Assembly (NCBI RefSeq): GCF_044904705.1
Contig: NZ_JADIKL010000002.1
Location: 186,001-250,000, forward strand
Direction: 5' to 3'
DNA: 64,000 bases
From: Rhodanobacter_A agri
GTDB taxonomy: Bacteria; Pseudomonadota; Gammaproteobacteria; Xanthomonadales; Rhodanobacteraceae
Shown here: piece by piece, positions 9,692 through 18,179 of the stretch
Layout: each line of letters starts with the position of its first letter
Numbering within the stretch: the stretch's first letter is position 1
Translations under genes and position numbers: made by a program
Notes under the pieces: generated by a model
The model's database searches: none
Told to the model about the DNA's origin: nothing
The model's input: only the letters and a program-made list of their open reading frames with translations

Positions 9692-10139
9692 GACCACGAT
9701 CCTCGAGAGACGAGACGTGCAGTCTGGATCGCGTGCATGGCTCGCCGGTGATCCGCCGGTGGCAGTGGGGTGACAATCGCTGGTCGCCCGGCGGCCAGTG
9801 TGGCGGAATTGCGTCGCTGACCGTCGGGCAAGGGGTGGCCGACCGACTTGTATGCCTTGCCGCGGTTTGAACCGTTCCGTGAGGCGAGCCTCCGTGGTTG
9901 CGTGCTTGCCGCTTCGCGGCAGTGGGCCCGCAGGGGTAGGCGACCGAATGGCACTGCTTTTGCTTAGCTTGTGTTGACGCTACTGACCCGGGTCCGTTCC
10001 GGGCTGGCATGACTCGCGATCCGGTTCTATGCTTTCCCGGCTAGCGCTACGAGGCGACGGCTCAGCGCAGAGACACGATGTAAAGGGTGCGATCTGGTCT
10101 TTCAGAGGTCAGGGTCAAGGATCGAGTCAGGGGAACGCA
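9692..10139. other. Intergenic region without a convincing gene
   Basis: About 450 bp upstream of the MASE1 sensor gene. ORFs crossing it on the minus strand are Arg/Ser/His-rich and look non-coding. The only nearby signal is the GGGGA ribosome-binding site just before the start at 10140. No tRNA, repeat or strong terminator was seen. Confidence 0.5.
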
Positions 10140-11738
10140 ATGCGCGATGGTTCATGGGTGGGGACCCTGCGGCGGCAAGCCTTGGTAGGCGGTGTCTACC
10201 TGGCTGCGCTGTTGCTGTTCCGCGCGGTGTCCATCCAGCACTGGTTTCTCCTGACCGGTTTTCACCTCGTGGTGTTGATGCTGGTGCCGTACCGCTACTG
10301 GCTGGCGATCTTCATCGGCGATACGGTCTGGCTAGCTTATGTGAGCTACAGCTGCCTCGATCAGTACGGCCTGCTCTGGGCTGCGGTCAACACGATCCCC
10401 TCGCTCGCTTACGAGGCCCCCGTGGTGTGGTGGCTCCGCGAGCGTCTGCGGCTGTTCCCGAGCCGGGGGACGGTCAACATGCCGGTCTTCGTGCTGGGTG
10501 CGCTGGTCGTTGCCGTGATCGCGACGGCCGAGACCCTGGCGCAGCTGCAAATCACACCGCTACCGGCCGGCTACGTCATCCACTACGGCGCGGCGACGGC
10601 GCGCATGGTGCTGGGCAATTTCATGGGCGTGCTGACGGTGGCGCCGATCACGTTGGTGGCCTATCAGAGCTTCGTGGCGGCGGATCTTCGTTGGCGACGC
10701 TGGCTCCGTGTCTTGCCGGAAAGCCGTTTCCTGGCGGAGGGCGCGCTGGGGGTGCTTCCGCTTGTCGCCTTCCTGGTCTGGCTGGGTATGCACAATCCCG
10801 AGGCCCGCGTCGTGGCGCAGATGGCGATGTTCATGCCGGTCATCTTCATGGCCTTCCGCTACGGCTGGCAGGGGGCGGCGGTGGCCGGCACTCTGGCCAG
10901 CCTGGGCATCGTGACGCTGATGCCCGCCACCAATGATCCCGTCACCATGCAGGCCGAGACCCTGGTGGCCATGGCCATTTCGACCATGCTGCTGGTGGGT
11001 GCCCGCATGGCGGCGCTGACGGAGCGGGTGGAGCGGGAGCGTTTCGATTCGCGCATGGCCATGGCCTTGGCGCATCGCAACGTCGCCTTGGGGGAGGCCC
11101 AGCTGCGAGTCACCGCGCAAGCCCTGGACCAGTTGCGCAACCTGACCCAGGGCGCCTTCAAGCTGATGCTTCGCGAGGAACAGCACCAGCCGCAGCTGGC
11201 GACAAACGACACGGTTTACCGCCGGCGCGTCGAGAGCGCCCAAGAGCAGCTTTTCCTGCTGACCGACAGCCTGAATCCCTCCATGCTGCGTGAGAACGGC
11301 CTGCCCGGAGCGCTGGTCCATGGCTCACTGGCCCGGACCCTGCACGTGGCCGGCATCAAGTACTGGTGCGACCTGCGCGGGGCGGTCAGCGTGCTGCCGC
11401 CGAACATGAACCTGGCTGTCTACCGCGTGGTGTGCGAGGCCATCCTGGAGGCCTGCCTGACGCATGAGCCGTCGGATGTCCTGGTAAAGGTCCGCTGCGG
11501 AACCCGCGGCCGGACATGGGCGGTCGTGATGATCGATGTCCGCTGGAACACGGCGCAGCCATCGCACGTGGACTGGATGACCTTGCGGCAACGCCTGCGC
11601 ATCAGTGCCACGGGGCTGGGGCGCAAGGCCATCGAAGATCGTGCGGCCACCTTCGATGGCCGAGTGCGCGAGCGCGCCATCGGCGATGGCAAGCGGTTGA
11701 TCGTTTCGTTCCAGGAACCGAACCACCCCCACCTCTGA
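10140..11738 (+). CDS. MASE1-domain membrane sensor with a degenerate kinase-like C-terminus
   Basis: 532 residues. The first ~300 residues contain about eight hydrophobic segments (VYLAALLLFRAVSIQHWFLL, RYWLAIFIGDTVWLAYVSY and others) in the pattern of the MASE1 integral-membrane sensory domain. A helical linker (RVERERFDSRMAMALAHRNVALGEAQ...) leads to a C-terminal region with LNPSMLRENGLPGALVHG and YRVVCEAILEACL, reminiscent of the dimerisation and N-box parts of HPK7-type histidine kinases. The canonical phospho-acceptor H-box (ERxxIAxxLHD) and clear glycine-rich G-boxes are not visible, so catalytic activity is doubtful. The start at 10140 is supported by GGGGA 6 nt upstream; the longer frame from 10029 lacks such support. 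No response-regulator gene is adjacent. Confidence 0.75.
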   Translation: MRDGSWVGTLRRQALVGGVYLAALLLFRAVSIQHWFLLTGFHLVVLMLVPYRYWLAIFIGDTVWLAYVSYSCLDQYGLLWAAVNTIPSLAYEAPVVWWLRERLRLFPSRGTVNMPVFVLGALVVAVIATAETLAQLQITPLPAGYVIHYGAATARMVLGNFMGVLTVAPITLVAYQSFVAADLRWRRWLRVLPESRFLAEGALGVLPLVAFLVWLGMHNPEARVVAQMAMFMPVIFMAFRYGWQGAAVAGTLASLGIVTLMPATNDPVTMQAETLVAMAISTMLLVGARMAALTERVERERFDSRMAMALAHRNVALGEAQLRVTAQALDQLRNLTQGAFKLMLREEQHQPQLATNDTVYRRRVESAQEQLFLLTDSLNPSMLRENGLPGALVHGSLARTLHVAGIKYWCDLRGAVSVLPPNMNLAVYRVVCEAILEACLTHEPSDVLVKVRCGTRGRTWAVVMIDVRWNTAQPSHVDWMTLRQRLRISATGLGRKAIEDRAATFDGRVRERAIGDGKRLIVSFQEPNHPHL

Positions 11739-11751
11739 CGCAGGGGTGGTT
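11721..11751. terminator. Hairpin across the stop codon of the MASE1 gene
   Basis: Perfect 9-bp inverted repeat AACCACCCC / GGGGTGGTT with a 13-nt loop that contains the TGA stop. It lies between two convergent genes, so it could end transcription or block read-through from both sides. No U-tract follows, so the terminator assignment is tentative. Confidence 0.4.
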
Positions 11752-11758
11752 GCAGACA

Positions 11759-12226
11759 TCACGGGCCGGTAATGCCCTTCATGTTGCAGTCGATCGGGTC
11801 CGTGCAAGGCTGCGCGGCGGCCATGGCGTTGAGGCGCACGGTGCCATCGTTCAGTGGTGTGGCCGTTACCGTCGTGGTGCCGTCGGCGTAGACCGTGGCG
11901 GGCGTCGCGGCCGCGGCGGCGGTCGTGGATGCGCTGGCCGGCTGGCTGGGCGTGACGACTTGCTGGGCGAAACGGCCGATCGGCAGTGTGATGAACTGGC
12001 CGCCTGCGGTGCCGACGCTGCCGAGCACGTTGCCATTCAGATCGTTGACCTGGATGTACTGGACGCCGCCCATGGCGAACACGTACACGTGGAAGTTCGG
12101 GTTGGTGCTGACGTCGCTGGCATTCGGCCATGACTGGCCAAGGCCGGTGGCAGGCGTGGCCGCCAGGGCGGTACCGGTGGCGACGGCGATCGATGCAGCG
12201 AAAATTGCACGAGTCAACAAGCGCAT
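11759..12226 (-). CDS. Exported hypothetical protein
   Basis: 155 residues. A Sec signal peptide is clear: MRLLTRAIFAASIAVATGTALAATP, with AxA cleavage near residue 22. The mature part starts with a compact domain (NFHVYVFAMGGVQYIQVNDLNGNVLGS), followed by a low-complexity Ala/Thr/Ser stretch (ASASTTAAAAATPAT) and a short C-terminal segment with two cysteines (QPCTDPIDCNMKG) that could form a disulfide. The domain was not recognised; similar small exported proteins occur in related genera but this is memory rather than a search. It probably acts in the periplasm or outside the cell. It is convergent with the MASE1 sensor. Confidence 0.7.
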   Translation of the reverse strand: MRLLTRAIFAASIAVATGTALAATPATGLGQSWPNASDVSTNPNFHVYVFAMGGVQYIQVNDLNGNVLGSVGTAGGQFITLPIGRFAQQVVTPSQPASASTTAAAAATPATVYADGTTTVTATPLNDGTVRLNAMAAAQPCTDPIDCNMKGITGP

Positions 12227-12391
12227 GATGTTCCCCTTGTGTGTGGTGTGGGCAATGCTTGCCCGGCCGAAAATCTAGCATCCGCGAAAATAGGCAACTG
12301 CAAAACGAAACAGGCAACCGTGCTTGCCGTCACGCTTCAGCGAAGATCGTTCGTTGTGGGCCTGTCGCGCGCGTTCCAGCCTGCGCACAGC

Positions 12392-12423
12392 AAAAAGGGC
12401 GGCGACCATGCGGGTCGCCACCC
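12392..12423 (-). terminator. Rho-independent terminator downstream of tRNA-Phe
   Basis: Read on the minus strand: stem GGCGACC / GGTCGCC (7 bp, extendable by a GGG/CCC pair block with one mismatch), 5-nt loop, then TTTTT at 12396-12392. It lies 19-50 bp beyond the 3' end of the tRNA gene. Confidence 0.8.
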
Positions 12424-12441
12424 TTCGTGTCTTGTATTCGA

Positions 12442-12517
12442 TGGTGGCCGGGGACGGAATCGAACCGCCGACACGGGGATTTTCAATCCCCTGCTCTACC
12501 AACTGAGCTACCCGGCC
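12442..12517 (-). tRNA. tRNA-Phe (anticodon GAA)
   Basis: 76 nt including the encoded CCA. The acceptor stem GGCCGGG pairs perfectly with CCCGGCC followed by discriminator A and CCA. The D-arm has AGCTCAGTTGGTAGAGC, the anticodon arm GGGGATTGAAAATCCCC with anticodon GAA, and the T-arm GGCGGTTCGATTCCGTC. It lies downstream of yggX on the same strand, with its own terminator beyond it. Confidence 0.97.
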
Positions 12518-12599
12518 ATGCGCCGCGCCAGCATGGTCGGGCGTGATGCCCGTTGGCGTGGCGTGGAGCCGTGCATTAGACCCAATGCACGGCTTGCCG

Positions 12600-12878
12600 T
12601 CAAGACTCCGGGGCGGGCGGGGTGAAGCCGGAGGCCTGGTCGACGTCGCCGCCGAACAGGAATTTCTCCATCTGCTCGGCGAGGTATTTGCGCGCCTTCG
12701 GGTCGAGCGGATTGAGCCGGTATTCGTTGATCAGCATGGTCTGGTGGGCCAGCCATTGCTGCCACGCGGGCTTGGAGATTTCGGCGTAGATGCGCTGGCC
12801 CAGCGGCCCGGGCCAGGGCGCGAAGTCGAGGCCCTCGGCATCGATATCGAGCTTGGCGCAGTGGATGGTGCGGCTCAT
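12600..12878 (-). CDS. yggX: Probable Fe(2+)-trafficking protein YggX
   Basis: 92 residues starting MSRTIHCAKL, the standard opening and length of YggX (E. coli 91 residues). The family protects Fe-S enzymes from oxidative damage and is proposed to handle labile iron; the conserved Cys sits at position 7. Family segments EGLDFAPWPGPLGQRIYAEISKPAW and QTMLINEYRLNPLDPKARKYL are intact. The start overlaps the stop of mutY by four bases (ATGA), matching the conserved mutY-yggX pair in gammaproteobacteria; MutY is itself an Fe-S enzyme, which fits the pairing. Confidence 0.95.
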   Translation of the reverse strand: MSRTIHCAKLDIDAEGLDFAPWPGPLGQRIYAEISKPAWQQWLAHQTMLINEYRLNPLDPKARKYLAEQMEKFLFGGDVDQASGFTPPAPES

Positions 12879-13921
12879 GCGATGGATCCTTCGAGTTGCT
12901 GCAACAGCTTGCGCACCGGGGCGGGCAGGCCCAGTGCGGCCAGTTCGCCAGCGCCGCACCAGCGCAGGTCGGGATTATCGGCGATGCCGCGCGGCGCTGT
13001 CGCGCCGTCGAACAGCAGCGGCTCGATGCGCAGCTTGTAGTGGCTGAACACGTGGACGAACGACGCCAGCGATTGCGCGTCGTCGATGTGCGCGTGCTGG
13101 CGGGCGCGACGCCACGCGGCATCGTGGTCGCCGGCTTCGGGCAGGCTCCACAGGCCGGACCACACACCTTGCGGTCCGCGCCGCTCCAGCAGCACGCGGC
13201 CGCGCGCATCGCGCAGCACCAGCATCACCGTTTCGCGCACCGGTATGGTTTTCGCAGGCTTCGCGCCGGGTAGCGCAGCGGTGAGTCCGTCGCGCCGGGC
13301 GATGCAGCCCCCGCTCAGCGGGCAGTCCTCGCAGCGCGGCCGCGTGCGGGTGCACACGGTGGCGCCGAGATCCATGATCGCCTGGGTGTAGTCGGCCACG
13401 CGCGTGGCCGGCGTATGCGCGTCGGCGTGTTGCCACAACTGTTTTTCTACCGCGCTTTCGCCCGGGTAGCCGTGGATGCCGTGGTAGCGCGTCAGCACGC
13501 GCTTCACGTTGCCGTCGAGGATGGGAAAACGCAGGCCGTGCGCCTGGGCGAGGATCGCGCCGGCGGTGGAGCGGCCGATGCCGGGCAGCGCGGCGAGCGC
13601 ATCGAAGTCGCGCGGCAGTTCGCCGCCGTGGCGCTCCACGCAGAGCTGGGCGGCGCGATGCAGAAAGCGTGCGCGGCGGTAGTAGCCCAGGCCCGACCAC
13701 AGCGCGAGCACCTGATCCTCGGCAGCGGCGGCGAGTGCGCGCAGGCTGGGCAGGGCGGCGACGAAGCGCTCGAAGTAGCCGACCACGGTGGCGACCTGGG
13801 TCTGCTGCAGCATGATCTCCGACAGCCACACGCGGTAGGCGTCGCGCGGATGCTGCCAGGGCAGATCATGGCGGCCGTGGCGATCGAACCAGGCCAGCAA
13901 GGCAGCGGCGAACGGCTTCAC
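12875..13921 (-). CDS. mutY: A/G-specific adenine glycosylase
   Basis: 348 residues, similar to E. coli MutY (350). It excises adenine mispaired with 8-oxoguanine. Visible features: E35 in the substrate-pocket segment SEIMLQQTQV; the helix-hairpin-helix LPGIGRSTAGAIL; catalytic Asp136 in LDGNVKRVLTR; the 4Fe-4S ligands C190, C197, C200 and C206 (C-x6-C-x2-C-x5-C); and a C-terminal NUDIX-like 8-oxoG recognition domain. The start overlaps the stop of the upstream AsmA-like gene (ATGA), so ftsY, asmA-like, mutY and yggX may form one minus-strand unit. Confidence 0.95.
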   Translation of the reverse strand: MKPFAAALLAWFDRHGRHDLPWQHPRDAYRVWLSEIMLQQTQVATVVGYFERFVAALPSLRALAAAAEDQVLALWSGLGYYRRARFLHRAAQLCVERHGGELPRDFDALAALPGIGRSTAGAILAQAHGLRFPILDGNVKRVLTRYHGIHGYPGESAVEKQLWQHADAHTPATRVADYTQAIMDLGATVCTRTRPRCEDCPLSGGCIARRDGLTAALPGAKPAKTIPVRETVMLVLRDARGRVLLERRGPQGVWSGLWSLPEAGDHDAAWRRARQHAHIDDAQSLASFVHVFSHYKLRIEPLLFDGATAPRGIADNPDLRWCGAGELAALGLPAPVRKLLQQLEGSIA

Positions 13922-15003
13922 TTCGACTTGCCGCTCGCGTTGGCGGGCATGGCGGGTTTCGCGGTCGTGGTGGACGGGGCCGGCGCGGCATCGCTGGTCC
14001 GCACGCTCAATCCTTCGACGCTGAGGCTGCCGACCTGCAGCTTAGCCATCTGCAGCGTGCCACTGCCGGGCGGCATGTCGGGTTGCGGCCCGGTCTGTTG
14101 CCCGGCCGGCGCGTCGAGCGTGCCCCACCAGTGCGCCAGCGCCAGCGGCGGCAGGTGCAGGTCGGCGTGGTTGTTCGGGCCGTCCAGCTTCAGGTGCAGC
14201 AGCAGCGGGTTGGTCTGGTCGGCGGGGGTAAGTGCCAGGGCGATGTCGTAGCTGCCGGCGTCGGCCTGGTCGAGCTTGCCGCCGAGCTGGGCGGCTGCAT
14301 TTGCGGCGCCGTGCCAGCGCGCGCTGCCGCGCAAGGCGAGGGTAGTGCCGCCGCCTTGCGACAGGTGCAGCTGAATGTCGTTCAGTTGCAGCGTGTTGCC
14401 TTGCATGTGCGGGGTGGCGGTGAGCCGCAGCTGCAATGGTGCGCCGGCGGCCGTGGTGGCTGACATGCCGAGCGGAAATACCTGGTCGGGCGCGAGCGTG
14501 CCCGCCGTCAGTGTCACGTTGTTGAGCAGCAGCTGGTCGCCGCGCATCAGGCTGCCGTGCTCGATGCTGATGCCCGCATCGATGCGCGGGATGGCAGGGG
14601 GGCTGCCTTCCGGCTGCGGGGGCAGGGTGGTGAGCCAGTTCTGCAATGCATCCAGATCCACCCGCGGCGCATCGACTTCCATCTGCGAGATCGTGGTGTG
14701 GCCGCCGAGCAAGGTGCTCCAGGGCAGCACCAGCCTGCCGCGTGCGGCCAGCAGGATCGGGCTGTCCGCTCCTTCGGCGTTGAGCGTGATGCCGCGCAGG
14801 TCCAGCGCCGGGCGCGGAAACAAGGTGGGGCTGGCGGGGCTGGACAGGCTCAGCACCAGGCCGGCTCTCTGCGCCTGGTCCTGCAGCATCGCGGTGAAGC
14901 GATCCGGCTGCAGCAGCAGATAGACCACGATCACCACGGCGAGCAGCGCGGCGAGCGCCAACGCTCCTGCGGCCAGCAGCAGTCGTCGCAGTCCACGCGT
15001 CAT
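13918..15003 (-). CDS. AsmA-family inner-membrane-anchored protein
   Basis: 361 residues. One N-terminal membrane anchor (GALALAALLAVVIVVYLLL, residues 13-31) is followed by a large periplasmic part in the AsmA/YhdP style: the QPDRFTAMLQDQAQRAGL start, a repeated beta-rich pattern with LDLRGITLNAEG and MEVDAPRVDLDALQNWL, and a Pro/Ala/Thr-rich C-terminal tail. AsmA-like proteins are thought to take part in phospholipid transport or outer-membrane homeostasis; the role of this shorter member is unknown. It sits 11 nt after ftsY and overlaps mutY by four bases. Confidence 0.75.
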   Translation of the reverse strand: MTRGLRRLLLAAGALALAALLAVVIVVYLLLQPDRFTAMLQDQAQRAGLVLSLSSPASPTLFPRPALDLRGITLNAEGADSPILLAARGRLVLPWSTLLGGHTTISQMEVDAPRVDLDALQNWLTTLPPQPEGSPPAIPRIDAGISIEHGSLMRGDQLLLNNVTLTAGTLAPDQVFPLGMSATTAAGAPLQLRLTATPHMQGNTLQLNDIQLHLSQGGGTTLALRGSARWHGAANAAAQLGGKLDQADAGSYDIALALTPADQTNPLLLHLKLDGPNNHADLHLPPLALAHWWGTLDAPAGQQTGPQPDMPPGSGTLQMAKLQVGSLSVEGLSVRTSDAAPAPSTTTAKPAMPANASGKSK

Positions 15004-15014
15004 GTCAGCCCTGC

Positions 15015-16130
15015 TCAGCCATGCCCGGCTGCAGGCAGCAGGCCGTCGACGAAGGCCGCGGCTTCGAACGTGCGCAGGTCGGTAGCGGTTTCGCCAAGGC
15101 CCACGAAACGGATCGGCAGACCGAACTCGCGCGCCAGCGCGAACACCACGCCGCCCTTGGCGGTGCCGTCGAGCTTGGTCACCACCAGGCCGGTGACGCC
15201 GACGATCTGGCGGAACTGGCGCACCTGGTTCACCGCGTTCTGGCCGGTGGTGCCGTCGATCACCATCAGCACCTCGTGCGGCGCCTCGGGGTCGAGCTTC
15301 TTCAGCACGCGGGCGATCTTGCCCAGTTCGTCCATCAGGCCGCCCTGGGTGTGCAGGCGGCCGGCGGTGTCGGCGATCAGCACATCGGCGCCGCGCGAGC
15401 GCGCGGCCTGCAGTGCGTCGAAGATCACGCTGGCGGCGTCGGCGTCCTGGCCCTGCGAGATCACCGGCACGGCATTGCGCTCGCCCCAGGTCTTGAGCTG
15501 TTCGACGGCAGCGGCGCGGAAGGTGTCGCCGGCGGCCAGCAGCACGCTGTGGCCTTCGTCGCGCCACCGGCGCGCGAGCTTGCCGATGGTGGTGGTCTTG
15601 CCCACGCCGTTGATGCCCACGGTGAGCACCACGAAGGGCTTGCGGCCGGCGACGCCCAGCGGCTGCTCCACCGGCTTCAACAGCGCCACCAGCGCCGTGC
15701 GCAGCGCATTGCGCAGCGCCGCGGCATCGGCGAACTCGCGCTTGTGCATGCGCGTGCGCAGGTCTTCCACCAGCGCGGTGCTGGCTTCCACGCCGACGTC
15801 GGCGGTGATCAAGGTGGTTTCCAGCTCGTCGAGCAGGTCGTCGTCGAGCTTGGGATTGCGCTGGAACAGTGCCCCCAGGCCGCGGCCCAGTGCACTGCCG
15901 GCGAGGCGGTCGCGCCAACCGCGCCTGGCGGGTGCTGCCTCGACTGCCTCGGTGGCGACGGGCGCTTCCGCCCCGCCGTCGCGAGGCGTTTCGATGGTCA
16001 GCACGGGTATGGGTGCCTCCACCGCCATCGGCGCAGGTGCGGCCGCCTCACGCGACGTATCCGCCAGCGGCGCCTCGGCGGGGGCTGCGGGCGGGGTCCC
16101 GACGGGTTTCTTCTTCCAGAAATTGAGCAT
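15015..16130 (-). CDS. ftsY: Signal recognition particle receptor FtsY
   Basis: 371 residues. FtsY is the membrane-associated SRP-receptor GTPase that delivers ribosome-nascent chains to SecYEG. It has an Ala/Pro/Glu-rich acidic N-terminal segment (about residues 10-70), an N-domain helical bundle and the G domain with GINGVGKTT (172-180), DTAGR and TKLDGTAKGG. The start MLNFWKKKPVG is typical of the group. It is divergent from rsmD (77 bp between them), the conserved ftsY-rsmD neighbourhood. Confidence 0.97.
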   Translation of the reverse strand: MLNFWKKKPVGTPPAAPAEAPLADTSREAAAPAPMAVEAPIPVLTIETPRDGGAEAPVATEAVEAAPARRGWRDRLAGSALGRGLGALFQRNPKLDDDLLDELETTLITADVGVEASTALVEDLRTRMHKREFADAAALRNALRTALVALLKPVEQPLGVAGRKPFVVLTVGINGVGKTTTIGKLARRWRDEGHSVLLAAGDTFRAAAVEQLKTWGERNAVPVISQGQDADAASVIFDALQAARSRGADVLIADTAGRLHTQGGLMDELGKIARVLKKLDPEAPHEVLMVIDGTTGQNAVNQVRQFRQIVGVTGLVVTKLDGTAKGGVVFALAREFGLPIRFVGLGETATDLRTFEAAAFVDGLLPAAGHG

Positions 16131-16207
16131 TGCGGGGGCGATTCAAAGACAATGGGCGGCATGCTAACACCCTCACCCGTACCGGCCGCTGAGCCGCGCC
16201 AGGCCAC

Positions 16208-16777
16208 GTGAACGGCCGCCCCGGACGCATCCGCATCATTGGCGGCAGCCTGCGCAACTCGCGGCTGGAGGTGCCCGAACTGCCCGGCCTGCGGCCCACC
16301 CCGGAGCGGGTGCGCGAGACCTTGTTCAACTGGCTGGCGCCGATGCTCGCGGGGGCGCGCGTGCTGGACCTGTGCGCAGGCACCGGCGCGCTAGGCATCG
16401 AGGCTTTGTCGCGCGGCGCGGCCGGCGCGTGTTTCGTCGAGCCCGAGGCGCGCGCGGCGCGGGCCCTGCGCGACAACCTGGCCAGGCTCAAGGTCACGGC
16501 CGGCGAGGTCGCGGCCATCGATGCGCAGGGGTTCCTGAGCGGCACCCCGCGGCCGTTCGACCTGGTGTTCCTCGATCCGCCATTCGCGCTGGACCTGTGG
16601 GGCACGCTGGCTGCACGGCTGGAGCAGGGCGGCTGGCTGGCCGGACAGGCATGGATCTATGTGGAATCGCCTCGCGGGCAGCTGCCCGCCGTGCCGGCCG
16701 ACTGGTCGCCGCATCGGGAAGGACAGGCCGGCGAGGTGCGTTTTGCGCTCTACCGGCGCGCGCTTCCGTTAAGCTAG
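16208..16777 (+). CDS. rsmD: 16S rRNA (guanine(966)-N(2))-methyltransferase RsmD
   Basis: 189 residues beginning with GTG. RsmD methylates G966 of 16S rRNA in the assembled 30S particle. The RIRIIGGSLRNSRLEVP opening, the SAM-binding motif DLCAGTG (54-60) and the catalytic motif DPPF (123-126) are all present. E. coli RsmD is 198 residues. It is followed by coaD after 27 bp, a widely conserved pair. Confidence 0.95.
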   Translation: MNGRPGRIRIIGGSLRNSRLEVPELPGLRPTPERVRETLFNWLAPMLAGARVLDLCAGTGALGIEALSRGAAGACFVEPEARAARALRDNLARLKVTAGEVAAIDAQGFLSGTPRPFDLVFLDPPFALDLWGTLAARLEQGGWLAGQAWIYVESPRGQLPAVPADWSPHREGQAGEVRFALYRRALPLS

Positions 16778-16804
16778 GCCCGTTTCCGCTGCCTCCCGTA
16801 TGTC

Positions 16805-17359
16805 GTGACCAAACCCTTCGGCAATCCCCGCCTGGCCGTGTACCCGGGCACGTTCGATCCGATCACCAACGGCCATGCCGATCTGGTGGCGCGTGCCGCG
16901 CCGCTGTTCGATCGGGTGGTGGTGGCGGTGGCCGATAGCTCCAGCAAGGGGCCGGGCTTCAGCCTCAACGAGCGCATCGCGCTGGCGCGCCTCGCGTTGG
17001 CCGACCTGCGCAACGTGGAGGTGCGCGGCTTCGACAGCCTGCTGGCCGATTTCGTGGTCGAGATCGGCGCGGGCGTGATCATCCGCGGCCTGCGCGCGGT
17101 GTCGGATTTCGAATACGAATTCCAGCTGGCCAGCATGAACCGGCATCTGATCCCGCAGGCGGAGACGCTGTTTCTCACGCCGGCGGAACAATACAGCTTC
17201 ATTTCCTCGTCGCTGGTGCGCGAGATCGGCCGCCTGGGCGGCGATATCTCCGGTTTCGTGCATCCGGCGGTGCAACAGGCCATGCGTCAGCGCTGGCACA
17301 AGGGCCGCAGCAGCGGCCTCCCCAAGCAACCCGAAAAAGAAGGTGACCATCATGCGTAA
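16805..17359 (+). CDS. coaD: Phosphopantetheine adenylyltransferase
   Basis: 184 residues starting with GTG. It catalyses the penultimate step of coenzyme A synthesis (4'-phosphopantetheine + ATP to dephospho-CoA). The nucleotidyltransferase motif YPGTFDPITNGH (TNGH 21-24), the GLRAVSDFEYEFQLASMN segment and the ISSSLVREI motif are intact. The C-terminal tail (HKGRSSGLPKQPEKEGDHHA) is longer than in E. coli CoaD (159 residues) and overlaps the start of the next gene by 8 nt. Confidence 0.95.
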   Translation: MTKPFGNPRLAVYPGTFDPITNGHADLVARAAPLFDRVVVAVADSSSKGPGFSLNERIALARLALADLRNVEVRGFDSLLADFVVEIGAGVIIRGLRAVSDFEYEFQLASMNRHLIPQAETLFLTPAEQYSFISSSLVREIGRLGGDISGFVHPAVQQAMRQRWHKGRSSGLPKQPEKEGDHHA

Positions 17360-17855
17360 GTTCGTTCTCATCGCCGCCATCGCGCTGACCGCCGGCCTCG
17401 CCTTGGGCGGCTGCTCGAAGGGCCAGGATCAGGACCAGCAGGCCGCGCAGCAGGCCCAGGCGGTCGCCAAGCCCACCAGCATCGCCGACGCCAAGGGCTG
17501 GAACGCCTACCTCGGCCAGCTGGTGCAGAAGAACCTGCAGGGCATGGCTGCGCAGGCGCCCTATCCCTACCTGGTGACCCCGGGCCAGACCGCCGACGAC
17601 AAGGCGCAGAACGACCGCCAGCTGCAGAATGTGCAGGACGCGGTGGCCCGCGGCGTGCTGCCGGGCAACCTGATGGCCTTCGCCGGTCCGGTCTCGGCGA
17701 CCACCGCCGACCTGGTCGTGGCCGCGTTCAAGGATGCCAAGCCGGGCACGTTCAAGGACGTGATCGTGGTGTTCATCGGCGACAAGGCCGACGAGCAGCG
17801 CGTCGCCGGCGTGGTCAACCCCACTGGCGCCACGTTCCGCTTCGTGCAGATGTAA
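17352..17855 (+). CDS. Putative lipoprotein of unknown function
   Basis: 167 residues. The N-terminus MRKFVLIAAIALTAGLALGGC ends in a lipobox LGGC, with C21 as the predicted lipidation site, followed by a Gln-rich linker (QDQDQQAAQQAQ). The rest is soluble and periplasmic; no enzyme motif was recognised. The ATG at 17352 has GAAGG about eight bases upstream and overlaps the end of coaD, suggesting coupled translation; a GTG three codons earlier is the alternative. Confidence 0.8.
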   Translation: MRKFVLIAAIALTAGLALGGCSKGQDQDQQAAQQAQAVAKPTSIADAKGWNAYLGQLVQKNLQGMAAQAPYPYLVTPGQTADDKAQNDRQLQNVQDAVARGVLPGNLMAFAGPVSATTADLVVAAFKDAKPGTFKDVIVVFIGDKADEQRVAGVVNPTGATFRFVQM

Positions 17856-17867
17856 TTGAAGAGCGCA

Positions 17868-17902
17868 GCGGGCGACGGGGGTGCAATGCCCCCGTTTCCC
17901 GC
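17868..17902 (+). terminator. Two-step hairpin between the lipoprotein and ferredoxin genes
   Basis: Upper stem ACGGGGG / CCCCCGT (7-nt loop) and lower stem GCGGG / CCCGC, separated by a 2x2 internal loop. It starts 12 nt after the lipoprotein stop. Only TTT follows the upper stem, so termination may be partial and the ferredoxin gene may be read through. Confidence 0.5.
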
Positions 17903-17918
17903 CGTGCCGTGTGAACCG

Positions 17919-18179
17919 ATGTCCCTGAAGATCCTCGATACCTGCGTCAACTGCGACGTCTGCGAACCGGTCTGCCCGAACAAGGCGATCTCGCTGGGCG
18001 AGGAGTACTACGTGATCGACCCGGCGCTGTGTACCGAATGCGTGGGCCACCACGACGAGCCGCAGTGCGTGGAGGTGTGCCCGGTCGAATGCATCATCGT
18101 CGACCCCGGACACACCGAGTCGCGCGAAGCGCTCGAACTCAAGTACCGCCACTTGATGAGCTCAAGCGATGCCGCTTGA
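17919..18179 (+). CDS. YfhL-type 2[4Fe-4S] ferredoxin
   Basis: 86 residues. Cysteines are arranged as C9-x2-C12-x2-C15-x3-C19-P and C38-x2-C41-x8-C50-x3-C54-P plus C58, the Alvin/YfhL pattern with the enlarged loop in the second cluster motif. These low-potential ferredoxins carry single electrons; a physiological partner cannot be told from the sequence. Start MSLKILD at 17919 is the family-like start. The coaD-(lipoprotein)-ferredoxin order recurs in related genomes (recalled, not searched). A short duplicated sequence covers its stop codon. Confidence 0.93.
   Translation: MSLKILDTCVNCDVCEPVCPNKAISLGEEYYVIDPALCTECVGHHDEPQCVEVCPVECIIVDPGHTESREALELKYRHLMSSSDAA

Noticed and set aside
9429..9751. 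Long C-terminal extension of the antiporter frame
   Set aside because: The sequence after the frameshift is unlike the family and runs antisense over a plausible small gene; the +1 frame gives the true C-terminus.
9459..10010. 183-codon minus-strand ORF in the gap before the MASE1 gene
   Set aside because: Ser/Arg/His-rich with no plausible core and no ribosome-binding site; it overlaps the better small ORF in another frame.
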